Assembly (NCBI GenBank): GCA_016872715.1
Contig: VGZD01000004.1
Span: forward strand, 16,285-80,284
Reading direction: 5' to 3'
Length of the DNA: 64,000 nt
Origin: Planctomycetota bacterium
GTDB lineage: Bacteria; Planctomycetota; UBA1135; GCA-002686595
In this document: positions 1-9,811 of the stretch, one piece after another
Layout: each line of letters begins with the position of its first letter
Position numbering within the stretch: position 1 is the stretch's first letter
The notes under the pieces: generated by a model
Database searches by the model: none
What the model was told of the DNA's origin: nothing
Seen by the model: only the letters and a program-made list of their open reading frames with translations
Made by a program: the position numbers and the translations under genes

Positions 1-94
1 CACGCTACGTGGCGTGGTACCGCCGCCAACTCGCCCCCGCCGCGCGCTGATCCACCTCGCCAACGTCCAAGCTCCAGCACACGGAGAGCTCCCC

Positions 95-859
95 ATGAAA
101 GGCGTCATCCTCGCAGGCGGTCTGGGATCGCGGCTCTTCCCGCTGACCAAGATCACCAACAAGCACCTGCTGCCGGTGTACGACCGGCCGATGATCTACT
201 ACCCGATTCAGGCGCTGGTGAACGCCGGGGTGCGCGACATCATGATCGTCACCGGCGGGCGCAAGTCGGGCGACTTCCTCTCGCTGCTCGGAAACGGCTC
301 GGAGTTCGGGCTCAAGCACCTCAACTACACCTACCAAGAGGGCGAGGGCGGCATCGCCGAAGCGCTCGGCCTCGCGTCGCACTGGGCCGCGGGGGAAAAG
401 GTGTGCGTCGTGCTCGGCGACAACATCATCCAGTACAACATCGCCAAGGCCGTGCGCGACTTCGAGGCGCAGTCCAAGGGCGCCAAGATCCTGCTCAAGG
501 AAGTGCACGATCCCGAGCGTTTCGGCGTGGCGGAGCTCGAGGGCGAGCGCGTCGTGCGCATCGTCGAGAAGCCCAAGGCGCCGAAGTCGAACAAGGCCGT
601 GATCGGCGTGTACCTCTACGACGCGCGCGTGTTCGAGATCATCAAGACGCTGAAGCCCTCGGAGCGCGGCGAGCTCGAAATCACCGACGTGAACAACTGG
701 TACATCCGCGACGGCTCGATGACGTTCGAGACGCTGCAGGGCTGGTGGACCGATGCGGGCACCTTCGAGTCGCTGCACCGCGCGAGCTGCCTCGTCGCCG
801 AGGGCGGCGCCAACCTGATGGACGATCCGCGGCTCTCGCCGGGGCGCGCGTCGAAGTGA
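95..859 (+). CDS. rmlA: Glucose-1-phosphate thymidylyltransferase-like nucleotidyltransferase
   Basis: ATG at 95; MKGVILAGGLGSRLFPLTKITNKHLLPVYDRPMIYYPI is the classic RmlA N-terminus; followed by rmlD and rmlB. Confidence 0.93.
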   Translation: MKGVILAGGLGSRLFPLTKITNKHLLPVYDRPMIYYPIQALVNAGVRDIMIVTGGRKSGDFLSLLGNGSEFGLKHLNYTYQEGEGGIAEALGLASHWAAGEKVCVVLGDNIIQYNIAKAVRDFEAQSKGAKILLKEVHDPERFGVAELEGERVVRIVEKPKAPKSNKAVIGVYLYDARVFEIIKTLKPSERGELEITDVNNWYIRDGSMTFETLQGWWTDAGTFESLHRASCLVAEGGANLMDDPRLSPGRASK

Positions 860-1752
860 GCGGCCGCGGCGCAGCGCGCGTCCTCGTCACGGGCGCGGCC
901 GGAATGCTCGGCAGCGAGCTGTGCCTGCGCGCACCGCACGGCTACGAGGCCGTCGGGACCGACCTCGCCGCCGGCGCGCTCGTGAGGCTCGCGGGGCTCG
1001 ACCTGTGCGACGAAGCCGCGCTCGAGCGCGTGTTCGTCGAGCATGGACCGTTCGTGGGCGTGCTGCACTGCGCGGCCTACACGGCCGTCGACAAGGCGGA
1101 GAGCGAGAGCGCGCTCGCGCGCCGCGTCAACGTGGACGCGACACGCGCGCTCGCCCGCGGCTGCGCGCGCCACGGGGCGTGGCTCGTCGCCGTCAGCACG
1201 GATTTCGTGTTCGACGGCGCGGCGAGCGTGCCGTACACCGAGCGCGACGCGCCCGCGCCGCTGTCGGTCTACGGGGCCACGAAGCTCGACGGCGAGCGAG
1301 CCGCGCTCGAGGAGAACCCGGGGCGCACCGCGATCGTGCGCACGCAGTGGCTCTACGGGCCGCGCGGCAAGCACTTCCCGCGCACGATCCACGCGCTCGC
1401 GCGCGAGCAGGGGCGCCTGCGAGTCGTGAACGATCAGTACGGCTCGCCGACCACCACGCTGGAACTCGCGCCCGCCCTGTGGGACGTGCTCGCGCTGCGC
1501 GCAAGCGGCGTCTTCCACGCGGCGTGCGAGGGCTCGTGCAGCTGGCACGAGTTCGCCGTCGCCATTGTGTGCGCGACCGGCCTCGCTCACGTGAGCGTGG
1601 AGCCTTGCCGGACGCAGGAATTCCCGCGCCCTGCCCGCCGTCCGGCGTACAGTGTCCTCGACAGCGCGCGCCTCGCCGCGCTGCGCGGTCGGCCGCTCGC
1701 GCCCTGGCGCGAGGCGCTGGCTTCGTACCTGCGCGCGGAACCCTTGGCATGA
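856..1752 (+). CDS. rmlD: dTDP-4-dehydrorhamnose reductase
   Basis: GTG at 856 overlaps the rmlA stop (GTGA); Rossmann motif VTGAAGMLGSE and YGATKLDGE. Confidence 0.9.
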   Translation: MSGRGAARVLVTGAAGMLGSELCLRAPHGYEAVGTDLAAGALVRLAGLDLCDEAALERVFVEHGPFVGVLHCAAYTAVDKAESESALARRVNVDATRALARGCARHGAWLVAVSTDFVFDGAASVPYTERDAPAPLSVYGATKLDGERAALEENPGRTAIVRTQWLYGPRGKHFPRTIHALAREQGRLRVVNDQYGSPTTTLELAPALWDVLALRASGVFHAACEGSCSWHEFAVAIVCATGLAHVSVEPCRTQEFPRPARRPAYSVLDSARLAALRGRPLAPWREALASYLRAEPLA

Positions 1753-2771
1753 AGACCCTGATCGTCACCGGCGGCGCCGGCTTCATCGGCTCCAACTTCC
1801 TGCAGCTCTTGGCGGCCTCGCGGCCGGACTGGACGGTCGTCAACCTCGACGCGCTCACCTACGCGGGCAACCTCGAGAACCTGATCGCGCTCGAAGGCTG
1901 GAAGAACTACACGTTCGTGCGCGGGGACATCGCGCAACGCGAGGATGTCGAGCGCGCCTTCCACGCGGCGGGCGAGTCAGGCACGAGCGTGTCGGTGGTG
2001 CACTTCGCGGCCGAGAGCCACGTCGACCGCTCGATCGAGTCCGGCCTGCCGTTCGTGCGAACCAACGTGCTCGGAACGCAGGTGCTGCTCGACGCGTCGC
2101 GCGCGCACGGGGTCGAGCGCTTCGTCCACGTCTCGACGGACGAGGTCTATGGTTCGCTCGGCGACGCGGGCTACTTCACCGAGGAGACCCCGCTCGCACC
2201 CAACTCGCCATACTCGGCGAGCAAGGCCGCGAGCGACCTGCTCGTGCGCGCGGCCGTTCACACCCACGGCTTTCCCGCGCTCGTGACGCGCTGCTCGAAC
2301 AACTACGGCCCGTACCAGTTTCCCGAGAAGCTCATCCCGCTGATGATCGCCAAGGCCAGCGACGGGGAGCCGCTGCCGGTGTACGGCGACGGGAAAAATG
2401 TTCGCGACTGGCTGTACGTCGTCGATCACTGCGAGGCGATCCTCGCCGTGCTCGAGCGCGGCCGCGTGGGCGAGACGTACAACATCGGCGGGCACAACGA
2501 GTACGAGAACATCGCCATCGTGCGGCGGGTGCTCTCGGAACTGGGAAAGCCCTGGGACCTGATCCGCTACGTCAAGGACCGCCCCGGGCACGACCGCCGC
2601 TACGCGATCGACGCCTCGAAGATCGAGCGCGAACTGGGCTGGAAGCCGCGCTACCGCTTCGAGGACGCGCTGCCGCTGACGATCGAGTGGTACCGATCCC
2701 ACGCTGCGTGGTTGCAAAGGGTCCGCAGCGGTGCCTACCGTGAGTACCTAGCCCGCCAGTATGGGGGCTAG
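1749..2771 (+). CDS. rmlB: dTDP-glucose 4,6-dehydratase
   Basis: ATG at 1749 overlaps the rmlD stop; MKTLIVTGGAGFIGSNF, STDEVYGSLG, YSASKA. Confidence 0.95.
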   Translation: MKTLIVTGGAGFIGSNFLQLLAASRPDWTVVNLDALTYAGNLENLIALEGWKNYTFVRGDIAQREDVERAFHAAGESGTSVSVVHFAAESHVDRSIESGLPFVRTNVLGTQVLLDASRAHGVERFVHVSTDEVYGSLGDAGYFTEETPLAPNSPYSASKAASDLLVRAAVHTHGFPALVTRCSNNYGPYQFPEKLIPLMIAKASDGEPLPVYGDGKNVRDWLYVVDHCEAILAVLERGRVGETYNIGGHNEYENIAIVRRVLSELGKPWDLIRYVKDRPGHDRRYAIDASKIERELGWKPRYRFEDALPLTIEWYRSHAAWLQRVRSGAYREYLARQYGG

Positions 2772-2772
2772 G
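2747..2772 (+). terminator. Hairpin spanning the rmlB stop codon
   Basis: CCTAGCCC (2747-2754) / GGGCTAGG (2765-2772) perfect 8-bp stem, 10-nt loop; no U-tract. Confidence 0.4.
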
Positions 2773-2860
2773 CCGCACCCCTTTCCGCAAGCTCCGGGCC
2801 GTCCCGGGCCGATGGAGGGGGGCGCCCTGTCCCCTTGGGGCAACCAAGCCCCCCCGATCC
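2773..2860 (+). promoter_or_regulatory. GC-rich structured leader before the Wza-like gene
   Basis: GGGGGG/CCCCCC (2817-2822 with 2849-2854) enclosing CTTGG-GGCAA-CCAAG (2834-2848); GGAGGGG is about 40 nt from the ATG. Confidence 0.4.
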
Positions 2861-3652
2861 ATGACCACGGCCAAGCACTTCTGGCTCACTGCCCTGCTCG
2901 TCGCCATCGCGCTCGCGACGGGCGCGTGCAGCAGCACCGCCCCCGACAAGCGCGTGCTGCAGTACCTCAATGACAAGGGCTTCGGCAACCGTTACACGGG
3001 CAACGCCGAGGACCAGAACTACGTCACGATCGGAGACACGATCCAGATCGGTGACGCGTTCAACACGGAGATCAACCAGACCGTGCGCATCGAAATCGAC
3101 GGCACGGTGGTGCTGAACGAGATCGGCGAGGTGCACGTCGCTGGACAGACGCGCTCGGAGCTCGAGGCCTTCCTGACGCAGAAGTACGCGCCGTACTTCG
3201 CTCAATTGAAAGTGGAAGTTCGGATCCAGACCGCCGGCAAGGTGTACTACGTATTCGGCGAGGTCGCCGGTCAGGGCCGCAAGCAGTTCCCCGGCGACCT
3301 GACGGTGTTCGACGCCGTGATGGACGCCAATCCCGACCCGCAGACCGCCAACCTCGCGCGCACGCGCGTGATCCGCGCCGATCCGCGCGATCCGCTGGTC
3401 ATCCCGGTCAACATCTCGGCCATGCTCGATGGCAACGGCGACTCGACCGACAACATCCAGCTGCGCGAGCGCGACATCATCTACGTGCCGCCCACGATGA
3501 TCGCGGAGTTCGGCTACTTCCTCGCGGACTTGATGTTCCCGATCACCAACGTGCTGCGCAACATCGCCATGTCGATGTGGATCATCAACGGCGGCGGCTT
3601 CGGCGGTCGCGGCTTCCGCAACACGAACAACAACCAGAACGGGTTCTTCTAG
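2861..3652 (+). CDS. Polysaccharide biosynthesis/export (Wza-like) lipoprotein
   Basis: Lipobox ATGACSS; YTIGDTIQIGDAF-like export domain and SLBB-like second half; EPS cluster context. Confidence 0.83.
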   Translation: MTTAKHFWLTALLVAIALATGACSSTAPDKRVLQYLNDKGFGNRYTGNAEDQNYVTIGDTIQIGDAFNTEINQTVRIEIDGTVVLNEIGEVHVAGQTRSELEAFLTQKYAPYFAQLKVEVRIQTAGKVYYVFGEVAGQGRKQFPGDLTVFDAVMDANPDPQTANLARTRVIRADPRDPLVIPVNISAMLDGNGDSTDNIQLRERDIIYVPPTMIAEFGYFLADLMFPITNVLRNIAMSMWIINGGGFGGRGFRNTNNNQNGFF

Positions 3653-3665
3653 GGAACTGCGTGCC

Positions 3666-5309
3666 ATGGCGCCCGCCAACCAGAGTCAGAACCAGTTGAT
3701 GGAAGTCGCGTCGGCCGTGCGCCGGCGCCTTGGTCGCGTGCTCGCGCCGACCGCGGTGGTGCTTTCGCTCGGCGTGCTCGCGAGCGGTCTGGTGCCGAAG
3801 AAGTACACCGCGTACACGGCGCTCGAAGTGCGCGACGTGCCGCTGCCGTTCAGCGGACAAGGCGGCATGGACACGACCGCGATCGTGCGCGACGTCACGG
3901 CGACTCCGTGGCAGATCAAGCAGTACGAACGCGTGCGGCGCGTGATCGAGAAGCTCGAGTGGCCCGAGTACACCGCGCTCAACCCCTCCGAGCAGAACGA
4001 CTTCGTGCGCAAGCAGATCGATGCCATCGGACTGACTCCGCTGGCCGCCAAGAACCCGGGCGGCTCCAGCCTGATCGGCATCTCGTACACGATCGACGAT
4101 CCGCAGCGCGCCGAGCAGTTCCTGAACCGGCTGCGCGATGCGTACACGCAAGAGGTCCTCGATCGCTACCGCAAGGACGCACGGCTCAACCTCGAGGTGC
4201 TGCGCAACAACATGGCCGCGGCGGCCAACGAATTGAACAAGCGCAACGAGGAGTCCGCCAAGTTCCAGAAGGACTACGCGATCTCGGCGACGCAGCAGGC
4301 CCCCGGCGGCGGACGCCAGCGCGACGAGGATCCGGTCTTCACGCGGCTCAACCAGTCGATCGTGAAGCTCGCCGAAGCCGAATCGCAAATCACCTCCGAC
4401 AAGGCCGCGCTCGGCGCGCTCGGCGAGCAGTACGAGGCCGAGCCCCTGACGCTCGCCGACGCCGCGGCGCTCTCGGGCGGAGTCAGCTTCGACGACGAGC
4501 TCGCGCGCATCGAGCAGGAGATCGCGGACCTGCGCGAGACCCAGCGTCCGTACAAGGAAATCGCGACGCCCTATCAGGTGGCCGAGCGCAAGATTCGGAT
4601 CCTCGAGGAGAAGGCGGCTCAACTGCGCTCGCGCGCCTCGGCGCCCGAGTTGCGCACGACCACGCGCCCCAATCCGCGCCGCGATCAACTGCTCGGAGAG
4701 ATCCAGCAGCGCGAGCTGTCGCTCAAGCAGGCGGAGGCGCAGCGAGCCCAGCTCGACCGCGATGTCGCGGCGTTGCGCATCCAAAACGCGGAGCGCGTGG
4801 AAATCTTCAAGGAGCTGCGGGACCTCGACGCGCGCGCGACCGTCGCGAACGACAACTACCAGAAGGCGAGCGCGGCGTTTCTGGCGCAGAAGCGCTTCGT
4901 GGATCAGATCACGGAAGGCACGTCGAGCCCGTTCGAAGTGACCGAGCTCGCGCGTGCGCCCACCGACCCGAGCTCGCCGTCCGGCGCGATCGTGATCGCG
5001 GGATCCGCCGCCCTCGGTCTGGGGCTGGGGCTCTTGTGGGCGCTCGCCAGCGAATTCGGTCGCAATGGATTCCGCGGGGCCGCCGACGCGGGGCGTGCGC
5101 TCGCCGTCCCCGTGCTCGGCATCGTCAACGAGATCCGCACGCGCAGCCAGCGTCGCGACGACGCCACTCGCCGCGCCATCGCGGTCGTTGCCACCCTCGC
5201 CTTCGCCGGTTCGATCCTGTGGGTGGCGTGGGCCTTCGACAACCGCCCGCAGTTGCTCGGCTCGGGGCTCGCCAGCGCGCTCGACGATCTCCGCGAGGCG
5301 TTGCGCTAG
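3666..5309 (+). CDS. Wzz/GumC-like chain-length determinant protein
   Basis: N- and C-terminal TM segments around a long coiled coil; P-rich motif ahead of the C-terminal TM (ELARAPTDPSSPSGA). Confidence 0.85.
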   Translation: MAPANQSQNQLMEVASAVRRRLGRVLAPTAVVLSLGVLASGLVPKKYTAYTALEVRDVPLPFSGQGGMDTTAIVRDVTATPWQIKQYERVRRVIEKLEWPEYTALNPSEQNDFVRKQIDAIGLTPLAAKNPGGSSLIGISYTIDDPQRAEQFLNRLRDAYTQEVLDRYRKDARLNLEVLRNNMAAAANELNKRNEESAKFQKDYAISATQQAPGGGRQRDEDPVFTRLNQSIVKLAEAESQITSDKAALGALGEQYEAEPLTLADAAALSGGVSFDDELARIEQEIADLRETQRPYKEIATPYQVAERKIRILEEKAAQLRSRASAPELRTTTRPNPRRDQLLGEIQQRELSLKQAEAQRAQLDRDVAALRIQNAERVEIFKELRDLDARATVANDNYQKASAAFLAQKRFVDQITEGTSSPFEVTELARAPTDPSSPSGAIVIAGSAALGLGLGLLWALASEFGRNGFRGAADAGRALAVPVLGIVNEIRTRSQRRDDATRRAIAVVATLAFAGSILWVAWAFDNRPQLLGSGLASALDDLREALR

Positions 5310-5386
5310 AGGGTCACGTGCCCGTCGCGCTCCACACTCTCGGTGCGATCAAGACGCGGGATCGCCGCGGGAGACGGACCTAGCCC

Positions 5387-6757
5387 GTGCGCGACGTCCT
5401 CTTTTCGCTGGTGATCTTGGTGTTGCTGCCGGTCTGTTTCCGGCGGCCCTTGATCGGCGTGCTCTCGTTCTCGTGGCTCGCCTACATGCGCACGCAGGAT
5501 CTGTGCTGGGGATTCGCGCGCGAGCAGCGCTGGTCGTTCTTGATCGCCGGCGTGACGCTCGCGGGTCACCTCGCGCGCCCCGGATCCAAGTGGCTCGAAC
5601 GGGACCTGCGCTCGACCGTGATGGTCTTGCTCGCGATCTGGGTCGGCTTCTCGATCCTCTCCGCGGGCGACTTGGATCCGATCATCATCGACCTGTACGT
5701 CGAGTACTGCAAGATCGTCGGCATCGCCCTGTTCACGACCGCCGTCGTCACACGACGCGAGCATCTGCGCGTGTTGATGTGGGTCATCGCTCTCTCGTTC
5801 GGATTCTACGGCGTGAAGGTCGGGCTCTCGGGCGTGCTCTCTTTGGGCCGCATCAAGGTGCTGCAAGGGCCCGGCGGCATGCTCGAGGACAACAATAACT
5901 TCGGCCTCGCGTTGTGCATGGGCCTGCCGTTGCTGATTCAGATCGCGCTGGCCGAGAAGAACCGCATTCTGCGGCGCGGCTTCATGGCCATGATCCCACT
6001 GACGGTGCTGACGATCATCCTCACGCACTCGCGCGGCGCGTTCCTCTCGCTGTGCGCGCTCGGGGCCACGCTGATCTGGCGCTCCCGCAATCGCCTCGCG
6101 GGCCTCATGATCGCCGGCCTCGGCGGCTTGGTCACGCTGGCGTTCGTCGACCGCTCGTACGTCGAGCGCATCTCGACGATTCAGGACTACCAGACCGATG
6201 GTTCGGCCATGGGCCGACTCGCGGCCTGGAAGACGGCGCTCAACATGACCGAGGCCAATCCGGTGTTCGGAGTCGGCTACGGGATGTTCCAGTGGAACTA
6301 CTGGAAGTACGCCTCGGGCGCCCAGAGCGAGGGGCGGCGCGTCGCGCACAACGCCTACCTGCAGATTCTGGCGGAGTGCGGGCTGCCCGCGTTCTGTCTG
6401 TACATGACGCTGATCGTGCTCTCGTTCTGGAGCCTGTGGCGCATTCGGCGGCGCGCGGCGCAAGCCTACTACGCGAGCTGGATCCTCGAATACGCCACGA
6501 TGTTCGAGGCCTCGATGGTTGCGTTCGTGGTCGGCAGCACGTTCCTCAACCGCGCGCAGTTCGACCTGTTCTATCACTTCGTGGCGATCATTCTGGTCTT
6601 CGAGCGCATCGCCATGCGCGAGATGGAAGGGCTGGTGCCCGACGAGGGTCCGCGCAGTCACGGCGGCGAGCTAAAGCTCGTGGAAGCGCGCGGTTTCCGG
6701 CGCGCGGCGGGACGCAACGGCTTCGTGCGCGGCACCCTGCAAGAGATTCGGAGCTGA
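5387..6757 (+). CDS. O-antigen ligase/polymerase-like membrane protein (exosortase-associated O-glycosylation ligase type)
   Basis: GTG at 5387; multi-TM; MRDVLFSLVILVLLPVCFRRPLIGVLSFSWLAYM resembles the exosortase A-associated ligase N-terminus. Confidence 0.75.
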   Translation: MRDVLFSLVILVLLPVCFRRPLIGVLSFSWLAYMRTQDLCWGFAREQRWSFLIAGVTLAGHLARPGSKWLERDLRSTVMVLLAIWVGFSILSAGDLDPIIIDLYVEYCKIVGIALFTTAVVTRREHLRVLMWVIALSFGFYGVKVGLSGVLSLGRIKVLQGPGGMLEDNNNFGLALCMGLPLLIQIALAEKNRILRRGFMAMIPLTVLTIILTHSRGAFLSLCALGATLIWRSRNRLAGLMIAGLGGLVTLAFVDRSYVERISTIQDYQTDGSAMGRLAAWKTALNMTEANPVFGVGYGMFQWNYWKYASGAQSEGRRVAHNAYLQILAECGLPAFCLYMTLIVLSFWSLWRIRRRAAQAYYASWILEYATMFEASMVAFVVGSTFLNRAQFDLFYHFVAIILVFERIAMREMEGLVPDEGPRSHGGELKLVEARGFRRAAGRNGFVRGTLQEIRS

Positions 6758-6761
6758 CGCC

Positions 6762-8651
6762 GTGTGCGGTCTGTGCGGCGTGGCCTTCGACGACCTGACT
6801 CGGCGTCCGGACCCCGAGCGTGTGCGCGCCATGACGCGCACGCTCGCGCTGCGCGGCCCCGACGACGAGGGAGTGTGGACGCGCGGTCCGCTGGCGGTGG
6901 GATTCCGGCGGCTCTCGATCATCGACCTCTCCGGCGGTCACCAGCCGATCGAGAACGAGGACGGGACGATCGCGCTCGCGATCAACTGCGAGATCTACAA
7001 CTTCGTCGAGTTGCGGGCGGAACTCGAAGCGAAGGGGCACCGCTTCCGCACGCGCTGCGACTCGGAAGTGGTCCTGCACCTCTACGAAGAGCATGGCGAG
7101 CGTTGCGCCGAGCGGCTCGTCGGCATGTACGCGTTTTGCCTGCTCGACCTGCGCGATCCACTGCGGCCGAAAGTCGTGCTCGGTCGGGACCGACTCGGCA
7201 TCAAGCCGATGTTCTACGCGCGCACGCGCGAGGGGCTTGTGTGGGGCAGTGAACCGAAGGCGCTGCTCGAATGGGGGGCCACGCCGCGCGAGCTGCGGCC
7301 GCACAAGCTGCTCGACTACCTCGTGCTCGGCTACACGGGCGGCGAAGAGTCCGCATGGAGTGGCATCCGGCGATTGCCGCCCGCGAGCACGCTGACGTGG
7401 CGGCCGCTCAGCGAGCCCCTCGTGCGGACGTACTGGGATCTGCCGACGGATGCGCTGAGCGCGCCGACTTCCGACGAGGAGGTACTCGACTGGCTCGATC
7501 GCGTGGTCGAGGACGAGCTGGTTTCTGACGTGCCTCTGGGAGCGTTCCTGTCAGGAGGCATCGACAGCACGGCCGTGGTGACGAGCATGGCCCGCGCTCG
7601 ATCGGCGCCGGTCGTGGCGTGCTCGGTGGGCTTCCAGGACGAGCGGTACGACGAGCTCGATCTCGCTCGCGACACCGCGCGACGCCTCGGTGCGATTCAC
7701 CACACCGAGATTCTCGAGCCCGATCCCAAGCTCGCCACCGAAGTGCTGCCGTGGATTTTCGACGAGCCGCTCGCGGATCCGTCGACCCTGCCGACGTACC
7801 TCGTCGCGCGCATGGCGCGCAGGCACGTGACCGTAGCGCTCAGCGGTGATGGAGGGGACGAGACGTTCGCCGGCTATCGGCGCTACGTCCACGACGTGGC
7901 GGAGAATCGCGTGCGGCGCGCGCTCGGTGCAAGCGGGCGCGCGCTCGCCGGAGCGGCGGGTCGGGTCTATCCCAAGGCCGATTGGGCACCGCGCTGGTTG
8001 CGCGGGAAGACGTTCCTGGAGAACGTGGCGCGCGAGCCCGCCGATGCGTACTTCCACAGCGTGACCCAGCTCGCGCGCGTCGAGGCGCTCGCATTGCTCG
8101 CGCCCGACCTCGGCGCGCACCTCCTTCGACACGATCCGGCGGCGGAGTTCCGCCGCTGGTATGAGCGCGTTCAGGTCGACGATCCGCTGTACCGCGTGCA
8201 GTACGCCGACTTCCACACGTACTTGCCCGACCAGATCCTCGCCAAGGCCGATCGCGCGTCGATGGGCGCTTCGCTGGAAGTCCGGCCGCCGCTGCTCGAC
8301 CATCGCTTCGTCGAGCGCTTCGCGCCCTTGCCCGCGGACCAAAAAGTCCGCGCAGGCCGCGGCAAGCACGCCCTGCGCGAGGCACTGCGATCGCGCGTGC
8401 CGAGCGAGATCCTCGACGGACGCAAGCGCGGTTTCGACACGCCGCTGCGCGCGTGGAGCGCTGGACCGCTCGGAGCGAGCATCGAGGATGCCATCCACAC
8501 GCTGCCCAGCGAGTGGTTCGCCAAGGACGTGCTGCGCGCGCGGCTGGCGGAGCATCGCTCGGGGCTGCGCGACCACGGACGATTGCTGTGGAGCCTCCTC
8601 GTGCTCGAGCACTGGCGCCGACGCCACGACGTGCGGGGCCTGTCCGCGTGA
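6762..8651 (+). CDS. asnB: Asparagine synthase (glutamine-hydrolysing)-like amidotransferase
   Basis: GTG start giving MCGLCGVAF (catalytic Cys2), SGGIDSTAV PP-loop; EPS context suggests the exosortase-associated amidotransferase subfamily. Confidence 0.9.
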   Translation: MCGLCGVAFDDLTRRPDPERVRAMTRTLALRGPDDEGVWTRGPLAVGFRRLSIIDLSGGHQPIENEDGTIALAINCEIYNFVELRAELEAKGHRFRTRCDSEVVLHLYEEHGERCAERLVGMYAFCLLDLRDPLRPKVVLGRDRLGIKPMFYARTREGLVWGSEPKALLEWGATPRELRPHKLLDYLVLGYTGGEESAWSGIRRLPPASTLTWRPLSEPLVRTYWDLPTDALSAPTSDEEVLDWLDRVVEDELVSDVPLGAFLSGGIDSTAVVTSMARARSAPVVACSVGFQDERYDELDLARDTARRLGAIHHTEILEPDPKLATEVLPWIFDEPLADPSTLPTYLVARMARRHVTVALSGDGGDETFAGYRRYVHDVAENRVRRALGASGRALAGAAGRVYPKADWAPRWLRGKTFLENVAREPADAYFHSVTQLARVEALALLAPDLGAHLLRHDPAAEFRRWYERVQVDDPLYRVQYADFHTYLPDQILAKADRASMGASLEVRPPLLDHRFVERFAPLPADQKVRAGRGKHALREALRSRVPSEILDGRKRGFDTPLRAWSAGPLGASIEDAIHTLPSEWFAKDVLRARLAEHRSGLRDHGRLLWSLLVLEHWRRRHDVRGLSA

Positions 8652-9811
8652 GGATCACGGTCCTCACTTCGCTGTTTCCGAGCGGTCCGCGTCCGCGCGA
8701 GGGCATCTTCGCCGAGCGACGCTGGGCGCTCATGCGCTCGCGCGGCCACGACGTACGCGTCGTGCAGCCGCTGCCTTGGGCTCCCCTCAGCTTGGGCCGA
8801 GCGGCGTGGCGCGAGCTCGCGGCGATGGCGCCGGTCGAGACTCGCAGCGGCCTCCACGTGACGCGTCCGCGCTACCTGCACGTTCCACGCCTTGCGCGCT
8901 TCAATGCCGCGAGCTTCGCGCGCGAGGGACTGCGCGTGATCACGCGTGGAGAGCGACCCGACGTCGTCGTAGCGGACTACGCTTGGCCCGCGAGCCAAGC
9001 CGCCGCAGCGCTGGTCGCGGCGGGCATCCCGTGCGTCGTGAACGGTCGCGGCAGCGACGTGCTCGCCGTGGCGGGCGAGGCTGGACTGGGCGATGAACTC
9101 GCGCGCAACCTGCGCGTGGCGGGGCACTGGTGCGCGGTCTCCGAGGACTTGGTGCGACGGATGGACGAGCTCGGCGGCGCGCAGCGCGGCGTGTTGGTCG
9201 CCAACGGCGTCGATGCCGAGCTCTTTCGACCGCGCGAGCCGCTGGTGTGCCGCCGCGAGCTCGCTCTCGCGCCACAGGGCGAGCTCGTGCTCGTCGTCGG
9301 ACACCTGATCGAACGCAAGGACCCGCTGCTGGCATTGCAGGCGTTCGCCGCGGCGGCGCGCGCACTGCCCAACGCTCGCATCGCGTTCGTCGGACGCGGT
9401 CCGTTGCAAGATGCGCTGCTCGCTCGCGCGGTGGAACTCGGCCTCGAGCGGCGCATGCAGCTCGTCGGCGAGGCGCCACCGCAGACGCTCGCGCTGTGGT
9501 ACGGAGCCGCTGACGTGCTGCTGCTCACCAGTCGTCGCGAGGGCCGTCCCAACGTGGTGCTCGAGGCGCTGAGCTCGGCTCTGCCCGTGCTCGCCACCGA
9601 TGCCGGCGGAACGCGAGAGCTGCTGCGTGCAGTCCCCGGCGCGCTGGCGGAGTCACGCGACCCCGACGTCCTCGGTGCGCGACTGCGCGAGATCCTGCAC
9701 GCTCCCCCCGATCGGGAGCTCTTGCGCACGCAGGCCCGCAGTTTTGGCTGGGAGGCAGGGCTCGACGCGCTCGAGGCGCTGCTCGCCAAGTCCATCGAGG
9801 CCGCGCGATGA
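8648..9811 (+). CDS. Family 4 glycosyltransferase
   Basis: GTG at 8648 overlaps the asnB-like stop; MRITVLTSLFPSG..., C-terminal TSRREGRPNVVLEALSSALPVLATDAGG. Confidence 0.88.
   Translation: MRITVLTSLFPSGPRPREGIFAERRWALMRSRGHDVRVVQPLPWAPLSLGRAAWRELAAMAPVETRSGLHVTRPRYLHVPRLARFNAASFAREGLRVITRGERPDVVVADYAWPASQAAAALVAAGIPCVVNGRGSDVLAVAGEAGLGDELARNLRVAGHWCAVSEDLVRRMDELGGAQRGVLVANGVDAELFRPREPLVCRRELALAPQGELVLVVGHLIERKDPLLALQAFAAAARALPNARIAFVGRGPLQDALLARAVELGLERRMQLVGEAPPQTLALWYGAADVLLLTSRREGRPNVVLEALSSALPVLATDAGGTRELLRAVPGALAESRDPDVLGARLREILHAPPDRELLRTQARSFGWEAGLDALEALLAKSIEAAR

Noticed and set aside
2773-2860. Known c-di-GMP (GEMM) riboswitch
   Set aside because: Only fragments (CGCAAG, GGCAA) resemble the consensus; the conserved core and pairing are not present to my eye. 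Infernal would decide
5387-6757. Possible exosortase
   Set aside because: Multi-TM but motif pattern and start resemble O-antigen-ligase-like proteins; no Cys/Arg/His exosortase signature recognised
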